Shown piece by piece: positions 1-8,144 of a stretch of DNA of 64,000 bases. Positions within the stretch are counted from its first letter, which is position 1. The number at the start of each line of letters is the position of its first letter. The DNA is from Semisulcospira habei (Eukaryota; Mollusca; Gastropoda; Semisulcospiridae). The stretch covers positions 159,264,552 to 159,328,551 of the forward strand of contig BTPG01000004.1 in assembly GCA_036245525.1 (NCBI GenBank). Reading direction: 5' to 3'. Position numbers and translations under genes: made by a program. Under the pieces are notes generated by a model, which searched no databases, had not been told where the DNA came from, and was given only the letters and a program-made list of their open reading frames with translations.

Positions 1-149
1 CAGTGAAGGACATAGATCGACCATGATAGTTCAAGGGTGATGCCAGAATAGCTTGGCGCCTATAGGCGCCAAGCTATTCTGGCATCACCCTTGAACTATC
101 ATGGTCGATCCTTATCTTGCTGTGGTGTGTCTGGGGTAGAATGAGTTAA
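1..149. repeat. Hairpin element family A, copy 1 (left end cut by window)
   Basis: Positions 15-110 are a perfect 96-bp palindrome (48-bp arms, no spacer) centred on GGCGCC-TATA-GGCGCC. The right end reads GGGGTAGAATGAGTTAA, the same terminus as later copies; the left terminus lies outside the window. No coding capacity. It belongs to a family repeated about eleven times in the window. Confidence 0.9.
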
Positions 150-781
150 AAAATTTTGGGTCTGGGGGAGGGGGATTCCGGAACACCTGTAACCCCCCCC
201 CCCCTTCCCAAAAAAAAATATATATATATATATCTGCCCCTGGATACACATAACAGGTTTTGGGCTATCCCTTTGTTCTTGTTTTACGACATTCAGACTG
301 TATAAGTCAGTTAGCCCTTTTGTCCAGCATTATTGTGTGACATAACACCAAACCAAAAATTATAACGATTTATTAAGGACATATCGCGACTTCAGTGCAT
401 GGAGTTTCATTATTATGTTGATTATACCTGATAACAAAATGGCATGTTAGATCCTCATCGGCCATGCATCCCACAGTGTCTAATGATGTCAAATTCAGCC
501 CGTTCCTATAGCAACTCATGTGATCCGTCACTGTATTTTCTTATCGCGGACACGGGGTTTAACACTCAAAGCACATCGCACGTAAACCGACTTCGTGTGA
601 CAACTGGCAACGTTTACAATGACATGCAAACTACATGATACTGTGTTACAAATCGGTGAAACCAACAAGAAACACAGATTATCATGAGCCAGCGCAATCT
701 TTGGGGCCTCATGAGGATCCATACGTGTCGCAGCTGGATGGCGTTCTCTGGGTTCACATTAGTGATCGAGAGGTCGCGTCA
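150..781. other. Left flank of the Polinton, no gene seen
   Basis: Contains C-rich and A-rich runs near 188-220, a short (TA)n at about 220-231, and at 700-760 a piece resembling the right arm of hairpin family B (CTCATGAGGATC) followed by host repeat sequence that also occurs near 15950-16010. Short ORFs here have no recognisable content. Confidence 0.6.
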
Positions 782-787
782 AGTTTC
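782..787. repeat. Left 6-bp target-site duplication of the Polinton
   Basis: AGTTTC immediately precedes the left terminal repeat and is repeated exactly at 15616-15621 after the right terminal repeat. A 6-bp duplication is the hallmark of Polinton/Maverick integration. Confidence 0.95.
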
Positions 788-891
788 AGAGATAGTAACT
801 ATGGGCGGAAATCGACAATTTATATCTATCCCAATTTTCCAGGATTTTTCGACCGCTTACTCCCATGCCCTAACGCCGCCCGTTTTTCTAG
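788..891 (+). repeat. Left terminal inverted repeat of the Polinton
   Basis: 104 bp matching the reverse complement of 15512-15615 with a single C/G difference in the aaatCgac segment. Begins with AG, as Polintons do. Identity stops abruptly after ...TTTTTCTAG. Confidence 0.95.
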
Positions 892-968
892 GTTTCTCCT
901 TATTTTTTTTCAGTAAAATAAAGGTTTCCAAATTCAATGTCATTAAAATTAATATTTTTTATTATAAA

Positions 969-1496
969 ATGAATCAAGACGAATTACTTCTTCTAAACGA
1001 TATTAATGCTGTAGAAAACAAAGACTTAGACTCGAAAAAACAGCGCCTTCTTTCTGTAGTTGTGTCAGGCAAGTCAAAGACTTATCTCGGTAAACAATAC
1101 ATGACAGAGGATATTGAATCTCTTACCTCTGATGAACTAATCAAGCTTCATGCTAAATATGAAAACCACATTGCTTCACTAATGACTCGTGATTTGAGTC
1201 GATCTCTTGTATGTCTATACACAAAAGCAGTGAGTCACTTTCTACCTGTGGATAGTGACAACCTATCACACGACCTTGAAAGCAATCCTATTGTTTCAAG
1301 TTCAATTGGCAAATTAGCATGTGTCATGTTTTACAAGTTTGGAAATTACCTTGCACCTGTCGTAACATTACTAGTTACTGGGAGTCATATTGATTTCTCG
1401 AAAATAAATTTTACTGCAGAAGAAAATGGACGAAACCCAGATGACTCCACAACCGAACCCCAGTCCAGTTTTGATGCAGGTTCAAACTGTGACTAA
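969..1496 (+). CDS. Polinton protein of unknown function (175 aa)
   Basis: I do not recognise a named family. The ATG at 969 is chosen because it follows an AT-rich leader just inside the terminal repeat; an in-frame ATG at 684 would start outside the element and read through the repeat, so it is unlikely. The protein is mildly acidic at its N-terminus, has a predicted helical first half, and one hydrophobic stretch at about residues 115-140 (KLACVMFYKFGNYLAPVV). Its tail is low-complexity and overlaps the next gene by 71 nt. As first gene of a five-gene rightward cassette ending in integrase it is probably a virion or morphogenesis protein, by position only. Confidence 0.7.
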   Translation: MNQDELLLLNDINAVENKDLDSKKQRLLSVVVSGKSKTYLGKQYMTEDIESLTSDELIKLHAKYENHIASLMTRDLSRSLVCLYTKAVSHFLPVDSDNLSHDLESNPIVSSSIGKLACVMFYKFGNYLAPVVTLLVTGSHIDFSKINFTAEENGRNPDDSTTEPQSSFDAGSNCD

Positions 1497-1890
1497 GACT
1501 AAAAGTCCAGGCAGGGTTGAGGCTGGAAAAAGATTAGCTGAATATAACAGACAAAAAAAATTACAGCTTCAAGCACAAACAGAAAAGGCTCATGTGACTG
1601 ACCAGGCGTCAGGACCGTTAGGACCAGTGTCAATACCGTCACTACCATCACTCCCTCATCAAAGTGAGAGACAAACAACCCAGTCTAACCCTGACCCCGA
1701 ACCTCAATCAACAAAATATATAATTGCCGGATTTGTTGTCGGATTTGGTTACGTAGGTTATCAATTATACAAAAAATACAAACCACAGACTCGTACAGTG
1801 ACCAAAAAATCAGACACTCCAAAAACAAAACCAGAAGTCACCACATTACCAGTAACACCCAAAGCCGTTGACCCATTTTATATGCAGTAA
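1426..1890 (+). CDS. Polinton small single-pass membrane protein (154 aa)
   Basis: Starts inside the preceding gene in a different frame. Residues 1-30 are Gln/Pro-rich; 30-55 are basic and helical (KRLAEYNRQKKLQ); a Pro/Ser-rich linker follows; residues about 99-116 form one hydrophobic segment (YIIAGFVVGFGYVGYQLY), and a Lys/Thr/Pro-rich tail ends the protein. The stop codon is embedded in TAAATAAAAA, so stop and polyadenylation signal overlap. Function unknown; the layout suits a membrane-anchored virion component. Coding is supported by tight packing between neighbours and length. Confidence 0.7.
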   Translation: MDETQMTPQPNPSPVLMQVQTVTKTKSPGRVEAGKRLAEYNRQKKLQLQAQTEKAHVTDQASGPLGPVSIPSLPSLPHQSERQTTQSNPDPEPQSTKYIIAGFVVGFGYVGYQLYKKYKPQTRTVTKKSDTPKTKPEVTTLPVTPKAVDPFYMQ

Positions 1891-1925
1891 ATAAAAATAT
1901 TATTTTAATTTTTCTTGCCTAAGAA

Positions 1926-2156
1926 ATGAATGACACAAAGAACATAATGAACCTTGTGTATCACTCTGCTGTAATCAGTGGATTAGCAGTAGCTTATTCT
2001 ATGCTAGGAAAAAGTCTACTCAAAATGAAATCAGCAGACTTGAGTAGACTCGATTTTGAAGACAGCGCTAAGCTAATTGTAGTTGTCACAGCGTCGATTG
2101 CGACAAAAGATTTTCTTGTCAAGCAGGGAATTATTCCCGAAAATGTTTCTATGTAA
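1926..2156 (+). CDS. Polinton small hydrophobic protein (76 aa)
   Basis: Two hydrophobic segments at about residues 12-28 and 50-62 flank a charged loop. Preceded by an AT-rich leader (AATAAAAATATTATTT) and ended by TAAATAAAAA. No named domain recognised. It sits 35 nt after the previous gene and 11 nt before the next, so it is part of the same rightward block. Likely a small membrane protein; role unknown. Confidence 0.65.
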   Translation: MNDTKNIMNLVYHSAVISGLAVAYSMLGKSLLKMKSADLSRLDFEDSAKLIVVVTASIATKDFLVKQGIIPENVSM

Positions 2157-2167
2157 ATAAAAATAAT

Positions 2168-2602
2168 ATGGCGACGATAGCTATTATGATTGGTGGGGCA
2201 GTTGTTAATGCTCTGGCATTCAGTGGCTCAAACTATCTCTTTTCAAAAATGGGTAGAGAAGAATCTGCAGAAGAAATGAAACGTCACAATGAGGCGTCAG
2301 AAAAATTAGCACAAGCCCAGCAGGAATATGAAAAGAATAGAATTGAGAAACTTGATTTCATCAATGAAAAACTCAGGCTTGAAGGCCACGCACAACATAC
2401 GTTTTCAAATACAGACGAAGCAATCAGGGAATATTTTCTTGTCACGGGTGAAGACATGTCTATCCCAAAACCAAAACTAAGTGACTATTACAAACCAAGC
2501 ACACAACAAAGAAACGGGGAGATAATCTTTGTTCTAGTGGGAATGACATTTGTTTATTTTACAGGAGTTTTCATTGCTAGAAAAAATGGCAGCCGAAAAT
2601 AA
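2168..2602 (+). CDS. Polinton two-pass membrane protein with coiled coil (144 aa)
   Basis: Residues 3-25 are hydrophobic (IAIMIGGAVVNALAFSGSNY), residues about 30-75 are a charged heptad-like helix (Glu/Lys/Gln-rich), and residues about 117-136 form a second hydrophobic segment (IIFVLVGMTFVYFTGVF) followed by a basic tail. The last 17 nt overlap the integrase start. Family not recognised by name. Topology suggests a membrane protein with a soluble helical middle, plausibly in the virion; this is inference. Confidence 0.7.
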   Translation: MATIAIMIGGAVVNALAFSGSNYLFSKMGREESAEEMKRHNEASEKLAQAQQEYEKNRIEKLDFINEKLRLEGHAQHTFSNTDEAIREYFLVTGEDMSIPKPKLSDYYKPSTQQRNGEIIFVLVGMTFVYFTGVFIARKNGSRK

Positions 2603-3551
2603 ACTATCGAAAATATATTACTCTCCATCAGGCTATTGGAAAGGGCAAACAGCTATTCAGAAATTACATGCCGCTGTGGGCGGAGATATAACACTCAATC
2701 AAGTCAACCAATGGTTACAGAGACAGGCAATTTGGCAGATATATCTCCCTGCTCCAAGAAAGATATCTAGACCTCATTTTGAGAACACTACCCCAAATGA
2801 CACACACCAAATGGACCTCCTGTTCTTACCACATGACACAATAAGAAAGAAACGATACAAGTATGCATTAACTGTTGTAGACATTGCTTCAAGGTATAAA
2901 GACGCTGAACCCATATCTGACAAAACTGCTACCACTGTTGCTACAGCATTAACAAAAATATATGGTCGTGGCCCTTTAAGATGCCCCAGACTTGTACAAG
3001 TTGATGATGGATCTGAATTTAAGGGCGCAGTTAATCAGTTATTTGCAAAGCATGGTGTACTGGTCAGACGAGGCATTCCAGGCGTACACAGATCACAGGC
3101 AATTGTAGAGAACTTTAATAAACAGTTATCAGAAAGACTTTTCAGTTACCAGTATTCTAAGGAACTCATGCATGACACCCGGAACACTGAGTGGGTAAAG
3201 AGATTACCACATGTAATAAAAGCAATGAACAATGAAGGACACCCAAAACCTGCTGATGCTGTTAAAATGAAAACAATTACAGAGCCAAAAACAGGTCCAA
3301 CCCCAGCACCAGACACAAGTTTATTTACTAAACAGGTGAGATATCTATATCAACCAGGGGAGGCTGAGAACGACGACAGACGCAGGGCAACAGACCCTAT
3401 CTGGTCAACGTCTGTACACAATATAAAAAAAATAGTCCCCGGTCCTGGCGCAACAATATATTATCTGTATGACCCTGCACCCCAGAGGGCATTTGTCAGA
3501 GAAGAATTACAGATTATTCCCCCAGACACCGTTACTCATTTCAGTAACTAA
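2586..3551 (+). CDS. int: Retroviral-type integrase of the Polinton (321 aa)
   Basis: Performs integration of the element by strand transfer, producing the 6-bp target duplication seen here. An rve-type DDE core is visible: Asp77 (HQMDLLF), Asp140 (VQVDDGSEF) and Glu175 (AIVENFNKQ), with the last two about 35 residues apart. An N-terminal helical domain (residues 1-60) ends in IYLPAPRKISRPHF, a stretch typical of Polinton integrases, and a small C-terminal beta-rich domain ends FVREELQIIP. The ATG at 2586 is preferred over 2550 because the upstream 12 residues lie wholly inside the previous gene. The 3' end overlaps the convergent polymerase gene by 45 nt. No inactivating change is seen. Confidence 0.95.
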   Translation: MAAENKLSKIYYSPSGYWKGQTAIQKLHAAVGGDITLNQVNQWLQRQAIWQIYLPAPRKISRPHFENTTPNDTHQMDLLFLPHDTIRKKRYKYALTVVDIASRYKDAEPISDKTATTVATALTKIYGRGPLRCPRLVQVDDGSEFKGAVNQLFAKHGVLVRRGIPGVHRSQAIVENFNKQLSERLFSYQYSKELMHDTRNTEWVKRLPHVIKAMNNEGHPKPADAVKMKTITEPKTGPTPAPDTSLFTKQVRYLYQPGEAENDDRRRATDPIWSTSVHNIKKIVPGPGATIYYLYDPAPQRAFVREELQIIPPDTVTHFSN

Positions 3552-6500
3552 GTCGTCAATTAATTCATCAACCAGTTCATTGGCTATGTCTTCAGATAAC
3601 TTGAGCCTGTAATGACCAGGTGCATAAGCTTTTTCCTTACTGTGAAACACTCTTTTCGTGTCCCCAACTGCAAGTGACTTCTTATGTGTTTGGATCATTT
3701 CAAGATTATGTTTGTTTGATCTCAGTGACTTGTTTGGATAATCAGGCATTAATGCACCATCTAACACTTGCTTGTAATGTTCATGACGAATGTCTTTATT
3801 TTTTATTGCTGTTTTTTTAATTCCTTTGGCTTTTGACTGACTACCTTTCTGGTGCAGTATAGAATACATTTTTGACCTCAGTCCAACATACTCAACAATA
3901 GGGACTCCATTGAGTTCATCTTTAAACTTACCAGGCACTTTTTTGTTTTGTGTGCTGTACAGTGGATGGTCTTTAGGGTAATCAGATGTGTCATACATGT
4001 GTAGTTCTGTTTTCATGTCTTCATAAAAGTCTTCAGTAGGCACATCAATGATCATAGAGTCAGTGTCAGTGTATAACAGACGGCAGTCAGGATACTTTGG
4101 TTTGAAGTAATCATAATAAAATTCAAGCATCAACAGTTTTGACAACTCCAGAATTGCCATACCAATGAATACTGGCTTGTCCAGTTTGACAATCTTTTTT
4201 TTGAGTGACACTGCATACAATGATGAATGAAATTCTTTGTACCCTGTGTACTGTGGCTTGCCTGTAAGTTTAATTGCACCCGATTCAGTTGTGACCAGTC
4301 TCACATCTTTTCTGTGATGAGGATTTTCCATAGTCTTGCCAAAACAGGCATTGTTCATAAGCTTAAAGAAGTCTTTGTCAAATGCAGTGTTGCCGTCTCT
4401 GGCACGAAGGGTTGTGTTCTTCATTATGTAATCTTTCATGAAAGCACTCTGATCAAATTGGATTCCTCTGTGAACTTTTTTTAGTACTAACCCGTGTCTG
4501 ATGTAAAACTGCAGCAAGCGGTAGTGACAAACGTAATTGAATTTGTCATTTAGATTTGGCACAAGTTTGGTGTCTTCTTTTTTTCCTGTCATACTCATTT
4601 TCTCAACAGCTAATGGATAATCATTGTGGTAATCGTGTAGGTGGTGTGGGTACTCCAGGTCTACTTCAAAGATCCAACCCTTTGCATCGTTTCGGTCAAG
4701 ATTCATAATATTGTTAGTTAACCCTGACTCTGTTACGTCGTACTGTGACAAATCATACAGACAAAAGTTTTTCAAGGGCAATAACTCACACATTGCCCAG
4801 CCATACAAATTGTTAGCGTCTACATAGGTAATGAATGACCTTGACCTTGAGGGGTCAAACCCCCGGCCAAGGTCACCATGGGCGTCCATATATTTATTGT
4901 TGGCTCTGGCATAGTTGTTTGAAGCTATACTAATGCCTCCCCTCAATCCACGTTCCACCATTTCACCCATCGTACGATCAGACAACAGGTCAATAAATAT
5001 CTTACTGGATTTCAAAAATGCATCCCATGTCATGCCAGGACTAGTTATGTAACAAGCAGGGTCAAGCTTGTAGTGTAACAAACCCTTTTCACGGTAACTT
5101 TCAAATACGTCTGCTAGCAAACAAACATCTGCTTTCAAGTACTGGTCATGGTAGTCACCAATTGTTTGACACCCTAATTTACCCCATGCATCAAGTGCGT
5201 GCTGGTATTCAGAGTCAGAAATACCTTTTCCAGTTAGTGTAGAATAAAATTTCTCTTTTGGTGGCAGTCTTGTTTCCTCAAACACAACCCAGTGATCAAT
5301 GTACTCATATGGATAGACACCTTTCTTAACCAAGTCTGACTCAAAATATTTACTTGTTATTGGATACTCAGTCAGTCCTTCTGCCAGACTAGCAAGCCCT
5401 AAAGACAAATGTTGCATGGAGTCATAAAATGCTAATTTATCTAACCTAAAAGTCAAGTATTTCTCAGTTGTCTGGGCAATACAACTTATGTTTTTGTACG
5501 ACTCATCTACAGCCTGCATGATAATGTGTGAATCATACCCTTTGAGATTGTGGAAAAAGATTGGCAGTTTGTATGTCTTGGGATCTATTTTTAATAATAA
5601 GTTACAATTGTTATGTGCAGCACCTCTGTAACGACCAGTTATGTGATCGTGGTCACGAACTTTATCACATCCTAAAGGCTGTTCACAAATCCAACACGTC
5701 TCAGCTGTATCAAATTTTAGTTTGTCTTCTTCTGTCATCATTAAAGGCATCTGACTTGTTGTGAGATAATGTACTACCTGACTATACAGATGTCTCATTT
5801 CTGTTAAAAACAGACATGCTGCATTTTCACCTCTGTAGATAACAGGTTCTGAATGCAAACCATCTGACCTAACAAGAATGTATCCAAAAGAACACACCAC
5901 TTGGTCACTCAATTTTATAGTCTTTGGTAATGACTCTGGAACAGGACCGTCATACGGAACAACTAATGATTCAAAATCAGCATACACTACAAACGGCAAC
6001 TTTTGCTGATTCCCATAGTTCTTAAAATACACTTGACTACCAGGATCTGGGTACTTAAGTACAGTTTGTATGTCATCAGCTGACCTGCAGTGTAAAACGT
6101 GTTTGTGCGCTACGTTTATGGAGGAGAATCTTTGTAAACATCTTTTACACACTTCCTGTTTGCCATTGTGTTTTGTTGTATGTCCGTGAATTAGTCGTGA
6201 CATATTTCTGATAATTGTGTAGTGAAAGTTATTGTCATCTCCGATTAGCAACATGTCAACATGTTTATCTTCTGACTGCCCATAGGTTGGAGCAATTGGG
6301 GACACTCTAATTGGCTGTAACTTGTTTTCAGACACATTATCCCACACAAACACATTTACAGATATACCAGGATTTAGTTTTTCAAACAAGTCTATGTCCT
6401 CTATTTTAACAGGGAACTCAATGCCACTAAAATCAAGTTCATTTACAAATTTGGTGTAGTTAGATACACGTTCTGGTTTTGATTTTACAAAGTGTAGTTT

Positions 6501-7013
6501 AGCAAGCACACACCACATGAAACAATAGTTGTCATTGTTCTGTATGTTGACGACAGCCTTTTTGTTTGCAACCTCTGTTGGCAGTGGCAACCACGATTTA
6601 CCTAATATAGGATGATACCTTGACTGCTTTAGTTGCAGTTCATGTACATGTCCTTCGTGCCAACCAGACCCCTTCATTTTTGCACTGTCAATTGCTTGGA
6701 GGAAGTCAGGTAATAGTCTGTCTCTAAACACGTTTTCTACCTCCGGTTCTCTTCTTGTGTTAACTGTGTGTTGTCTTGTTGATATGTACGATACAATCAC
6801 TTCACCGTCCACCCTAGTAAATTCTATTTTTGCAACAATCTGAATCTTTACACTGCCTGTGAGAAGATTTTGTTGTATGACAGAAAAAGAGTTTTCTATT
6901 GATTCATAGACATTGTTACTATTAGATATAGGCAAGTCTGTTGTGTGAAACACGTTACGTAGGCCTGATGGGCCAGGGTTTGATGGGCCAGGGTTTTGAA
7001 CATTGTCCGTCAT
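3507..7013 (-). CDS. polB: Protein-primed family B DNA polymerase (pPolB, 1168 aa)
   Basis: Replicates the element from its ends using a protein primer, as known for Polintons and adenoviruses. Motifs in order: N-terminal domain with NNDNYCFMWC near residue 155; Cys/His finger near 290-315; exonuclease I YADFESL (about 344); an endonuclease-VII-like Cys/His block CWIC...DHDH...CNL (about 438-468); exonuclease II NLKGYDSH (about 485); polymerase motif A YVDANNLYGWAM (about 728); motif B KLMNNACFGKTMEN (about 885); motif C YTDTDSM (about 980). All catalytic acids are present and the frame is unbroken. The start follows the leader TTTTGTCGGTCAAATAAAA. Length is normal for the family. Confidence 0.97.
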   Translation of the reverse strand: MTDNVQNPGPSNPGPSGLRNVFHTTDLPISNSNNVYESIENSFSVIQQNLLTGSVKIQIVAKIEFTRVDGEVIVSYISTRQHTVNTRREPEVENVFRDRLLPDFLQAIDSAKMKGSGWHEGHVHELQLKQSRYHPILGKSWLPLPTEVANKKAVVNIQNNDNYCFMWCVLAKLHFVKSKPERVSNYTKFVNELDFSGIEFPVKIEDIDLFEKLNPGISVNVFVWDNVSENKLQPIRVSPIAPTYGQSEDKHVDMLLIGDDNNFHYTIIRNMSRLIHGHTTKHNGKQEVCKRCLQRFSSINVAHKHVLHCRSADDIQTVLKYPDPGSQVYFKNYGNQQKLPFVVYADFESLVVPYDGPVPESLPKTIKLSDQVVCSFGYILVRSDGLHSEPVIYRGENAACLFLTEMRHLYSQVVHYLTTSQMPLMMTEEDKLKFDTAETCWICEQPLGCDKVRDHDHITGRYRGAAHNNCNLLLKIDPKTYKLPIFFHNLKGYDSHIIMQAVDESYKNISCIAQTTEKYLTFRLDKLAFYDSMQHLSLGLASLAEGLTEYPITSKYFESDLVKKGVYPYEYIDHWVVFEETRLPPKEKFYSTLTGKGISDSEYQHALDAWGKLGCQTIGDYHDQYLKADVCLLADVFESYREKGLLHYKLDPACYITSPGMTWDAFLKSSKIFIDLLSDRTMGEMVERGLRGGISIASNNYARANNKYMDAHGDLGRGFDPSRSRSFITYVDANNLYGWAMCELLPLKNFCLYDLSQYDVTESGLTNNIMNLDRNDAKGWIFEVDLEYPHHLHDYHNDYPLAVEKMSMTGKKEDTKLVPNLNDKFNYVCHYRLLQFYIRHGLVLKKVHRGIQFDQSAFMKDYIMKNTTLRARDGNTAFDKDFFKLMNNACFGKTMENPHHRKDVRLVTTESGAIKLTGKPQYTGYKEFHSSLYAVSLKKKIVKLDKPVFIGMAILELSKLLMLEFYYDYFKPKYPDCRLLYTDTDSMIIDVPTEDFYEDMKTELHMYDTSDYPKDHPLYSTQNKKVPGKFKDELNGVPIVEYVGLRSKMYSILHQKGSQSKAKGIKKTAIKNKDIRHEHYKQVLDGALMPDYPNKSLRSNKHNLEMIQTHKKSLAVGDTKRVFHSKEKAYAPGHYRLKLSEDIANELVDELIDDLVTEMSNGVWGNNL

Positions 7014-7032
7014 TTTTATTTGACCGACAAAA
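7014..7032 (-). promoter_or_regulatory. Putative gene-start element upstream of polB
   Basis: TTTTGTCGGTCAAATAAAA lies directly against the polB ATG. Related TTTGTC/TTGTGC...AATAAAA leaders precede the genes at 7486, 9428 and 12342. Viral-promoter role is inferred from recurrence and position. Confidence 0.45.
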
Positions 7033-7108
7033 TAATAAAATAAAAAAAATTACCATTGTCACACCATATGTAATACTGTATTATCTGTAGTTATGATAAA
7101 CAAGTCAA

Positions 7109-7486
7109 CTACTTTCCTGGTGTTTGTCTTGAAGTCTTGTCCTGCAGGTGTAATATCACTTTATTGAACGTAACACTTTCAATGTAACAATGTTGTTTTC
7201 TTAATTGATTAAATATGTCATTACACAATACCTCAAACCAACGCAAGTGGCCACTGTTAGCATTATAAACTTTAAAAGCATTTGTCTTAAGATCAACAGT
7301 CTCATAATCATAACGTGGTAATCCATCTGAATATTCCAAAGTAACGTTATATGTTGTGTATATCCTTATTGATGGTGATGAGAGTTTAAAGCTGGGTCCA
7401 AACACACGTGTTTTTAAGTCAGTAAAGTGCATAACATCTTTGAAGCATTCTGTAACATCAAACACTTGGGTTTGTCCGTCTGTCAT
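7109..7486 (-). CDS. Polinton protein of unknown function (125 aa)
   Basis: A soluble, beta-rich-looking protein without signal or membrane segment; no family recognised. It sits between polB and the ATPase on the same strand, with 95 nt and 27 nt intergenic spaces. Its ATG is preceded by CTTTTGTTTGTCCAATAAAA, the same leader type as polB and the capsid gene, which supports real expression and the chosen start. Location beside the ATPase and capsid genes suggests a morphogenesis role, but this is positional inference. Confidence 0.75.
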   Translation of the reverse strand: MTDGQTQVFDVTECFKDVMHFTDLKTRVFGPSFKLSSPSIRIYTTYNVTLEYSDGLPRYDYETVDLKTNAFKVYNANSGHLRWFEVLCNDIFNQLRKQHCYIESVTFNKVILHLQDKTSRQTPGK

Positions 7487-7507
7487 TTTTTATTGGACAA
7501 ACAAAAG
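7487..7507 (-). promoter_or_regulatory. Putative gene-start element (TTTGTC...AATAAAA)
   Basis: Reads CTTTTGTTTGTCCAATAAAA in the coding sense and abuts the ATG of the 125-aa gene. Matches the polB leader in the TTTTGT...GTC...AATAAAA core. Confidence 0.45.
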
Positions 7508-7513
7508 AATAAA

Positions 7514-8125
7514 TTAATTTACTAACCCATACCCTGTGGGCTGATCTGTCTTTAAAATAAGCTTTAGATGCTTAGTTGATTTCAGTTTATTTTTTACATT
7601 ATCCCGTTCATGCTTATTTGGGATGACATCATTCTCTCTGAGACAGTCTTCAAAGCTGTCACGATCCTTACAGTAAAACAAACAGATAAACTTTAACTGT
7701 TCTCGAAAATCTTTCAGTACAGCATTATATTTTTGAGTGAGAATCCATACACTGACATTTGCGTGTCTGCCACTGAAGGCAAGTTCTGCTAATGTGTTTC
7801 TCTTTTTGACAATGTCTTTCTCTGCAGAACAGTCATCAACAATAAACAATGTTGACTGTCCTTCAAATTGCTTGTAAAAATATTGTAGGTAGTCATTCAG
7901 TTTTTTCTCAGGGTCAACTAAGTATATGTTGTTGTCAGTCCAAATGAATAAACGATTGTGATAAGCTTTATTGTGTTTGATTGTAGGACAAAATATTACA
8001 ATGTTTTCAAAGTGGTGTATGTATCTTGTTTGTAATAGGTTAAGAACAAATTCAGTTTTCCCACACCCTGTCGCACCACAAAACAATCCACAGTGTGGAT
8101 CGAGTGTCATCAAGCCCCGGTTCAT
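7514..8125 (-). CDS. A32/FtsK-HerA-type genome-packaging ATPase (203 aa)
   Basis: Predicted motor that drives DNA into capsids, as in Polintons and nucleocytoplasmic DNA viruses. Walker A is GATGCGKT at residues 17-24, Walker B is TLFIVDD at 92-98, and a WILTQKYNAVLKDFREQ segment follows, typical of the A32 family. The ATG at 8125 places the Walker A motif at the usual distance from the N-terminus and follows a TTGTGTATTAAA leader; an upstream in-frame ATG at 8161 would add 12 hydrophobic residues and overlap the capsid gene by 17 nt. Length is short but normal for Polinton ATPases. Frame intact. Confidence 0.93.
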   Translation of the reverse strand: MNRGLMTLDPHCGLFCGATGCGKTEFVLNLLQTRYIHHFENIVIFCPTIKHNKAYHNRLFIWTDNNIYLVDPEKKLNDYLQYFYKQFEGQSTLFIVDDCSAEKDIVKKRNTLAELAFSGRHANVSVWILTQKYNAVLKDFREQLKFICLFYCKDRDSFEDCLRENDVIPNKHERDNVKNKLKSTKHLKLILKTDQPTGYGLVN

Positions 8126-8144
8126 TTTAATACACAATATAATT

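Noticed and set aside
684..968. N-terminal extension of the first Polinton gene from ATG 684
   Set aside because: It would start outside the element and translate through the terminal inverted repeat; the right repeat shows the same frame by homology only.
6960..7013. NPGP repeats at the polB N-terminus resembling a 2A ribosome-skipping motif
   Set aside because: The residues before NPGP (DNVQ) do not fit the D-V/I-E-x consensus, and it is only a few residues from the start codon, so no upstream product would be released.
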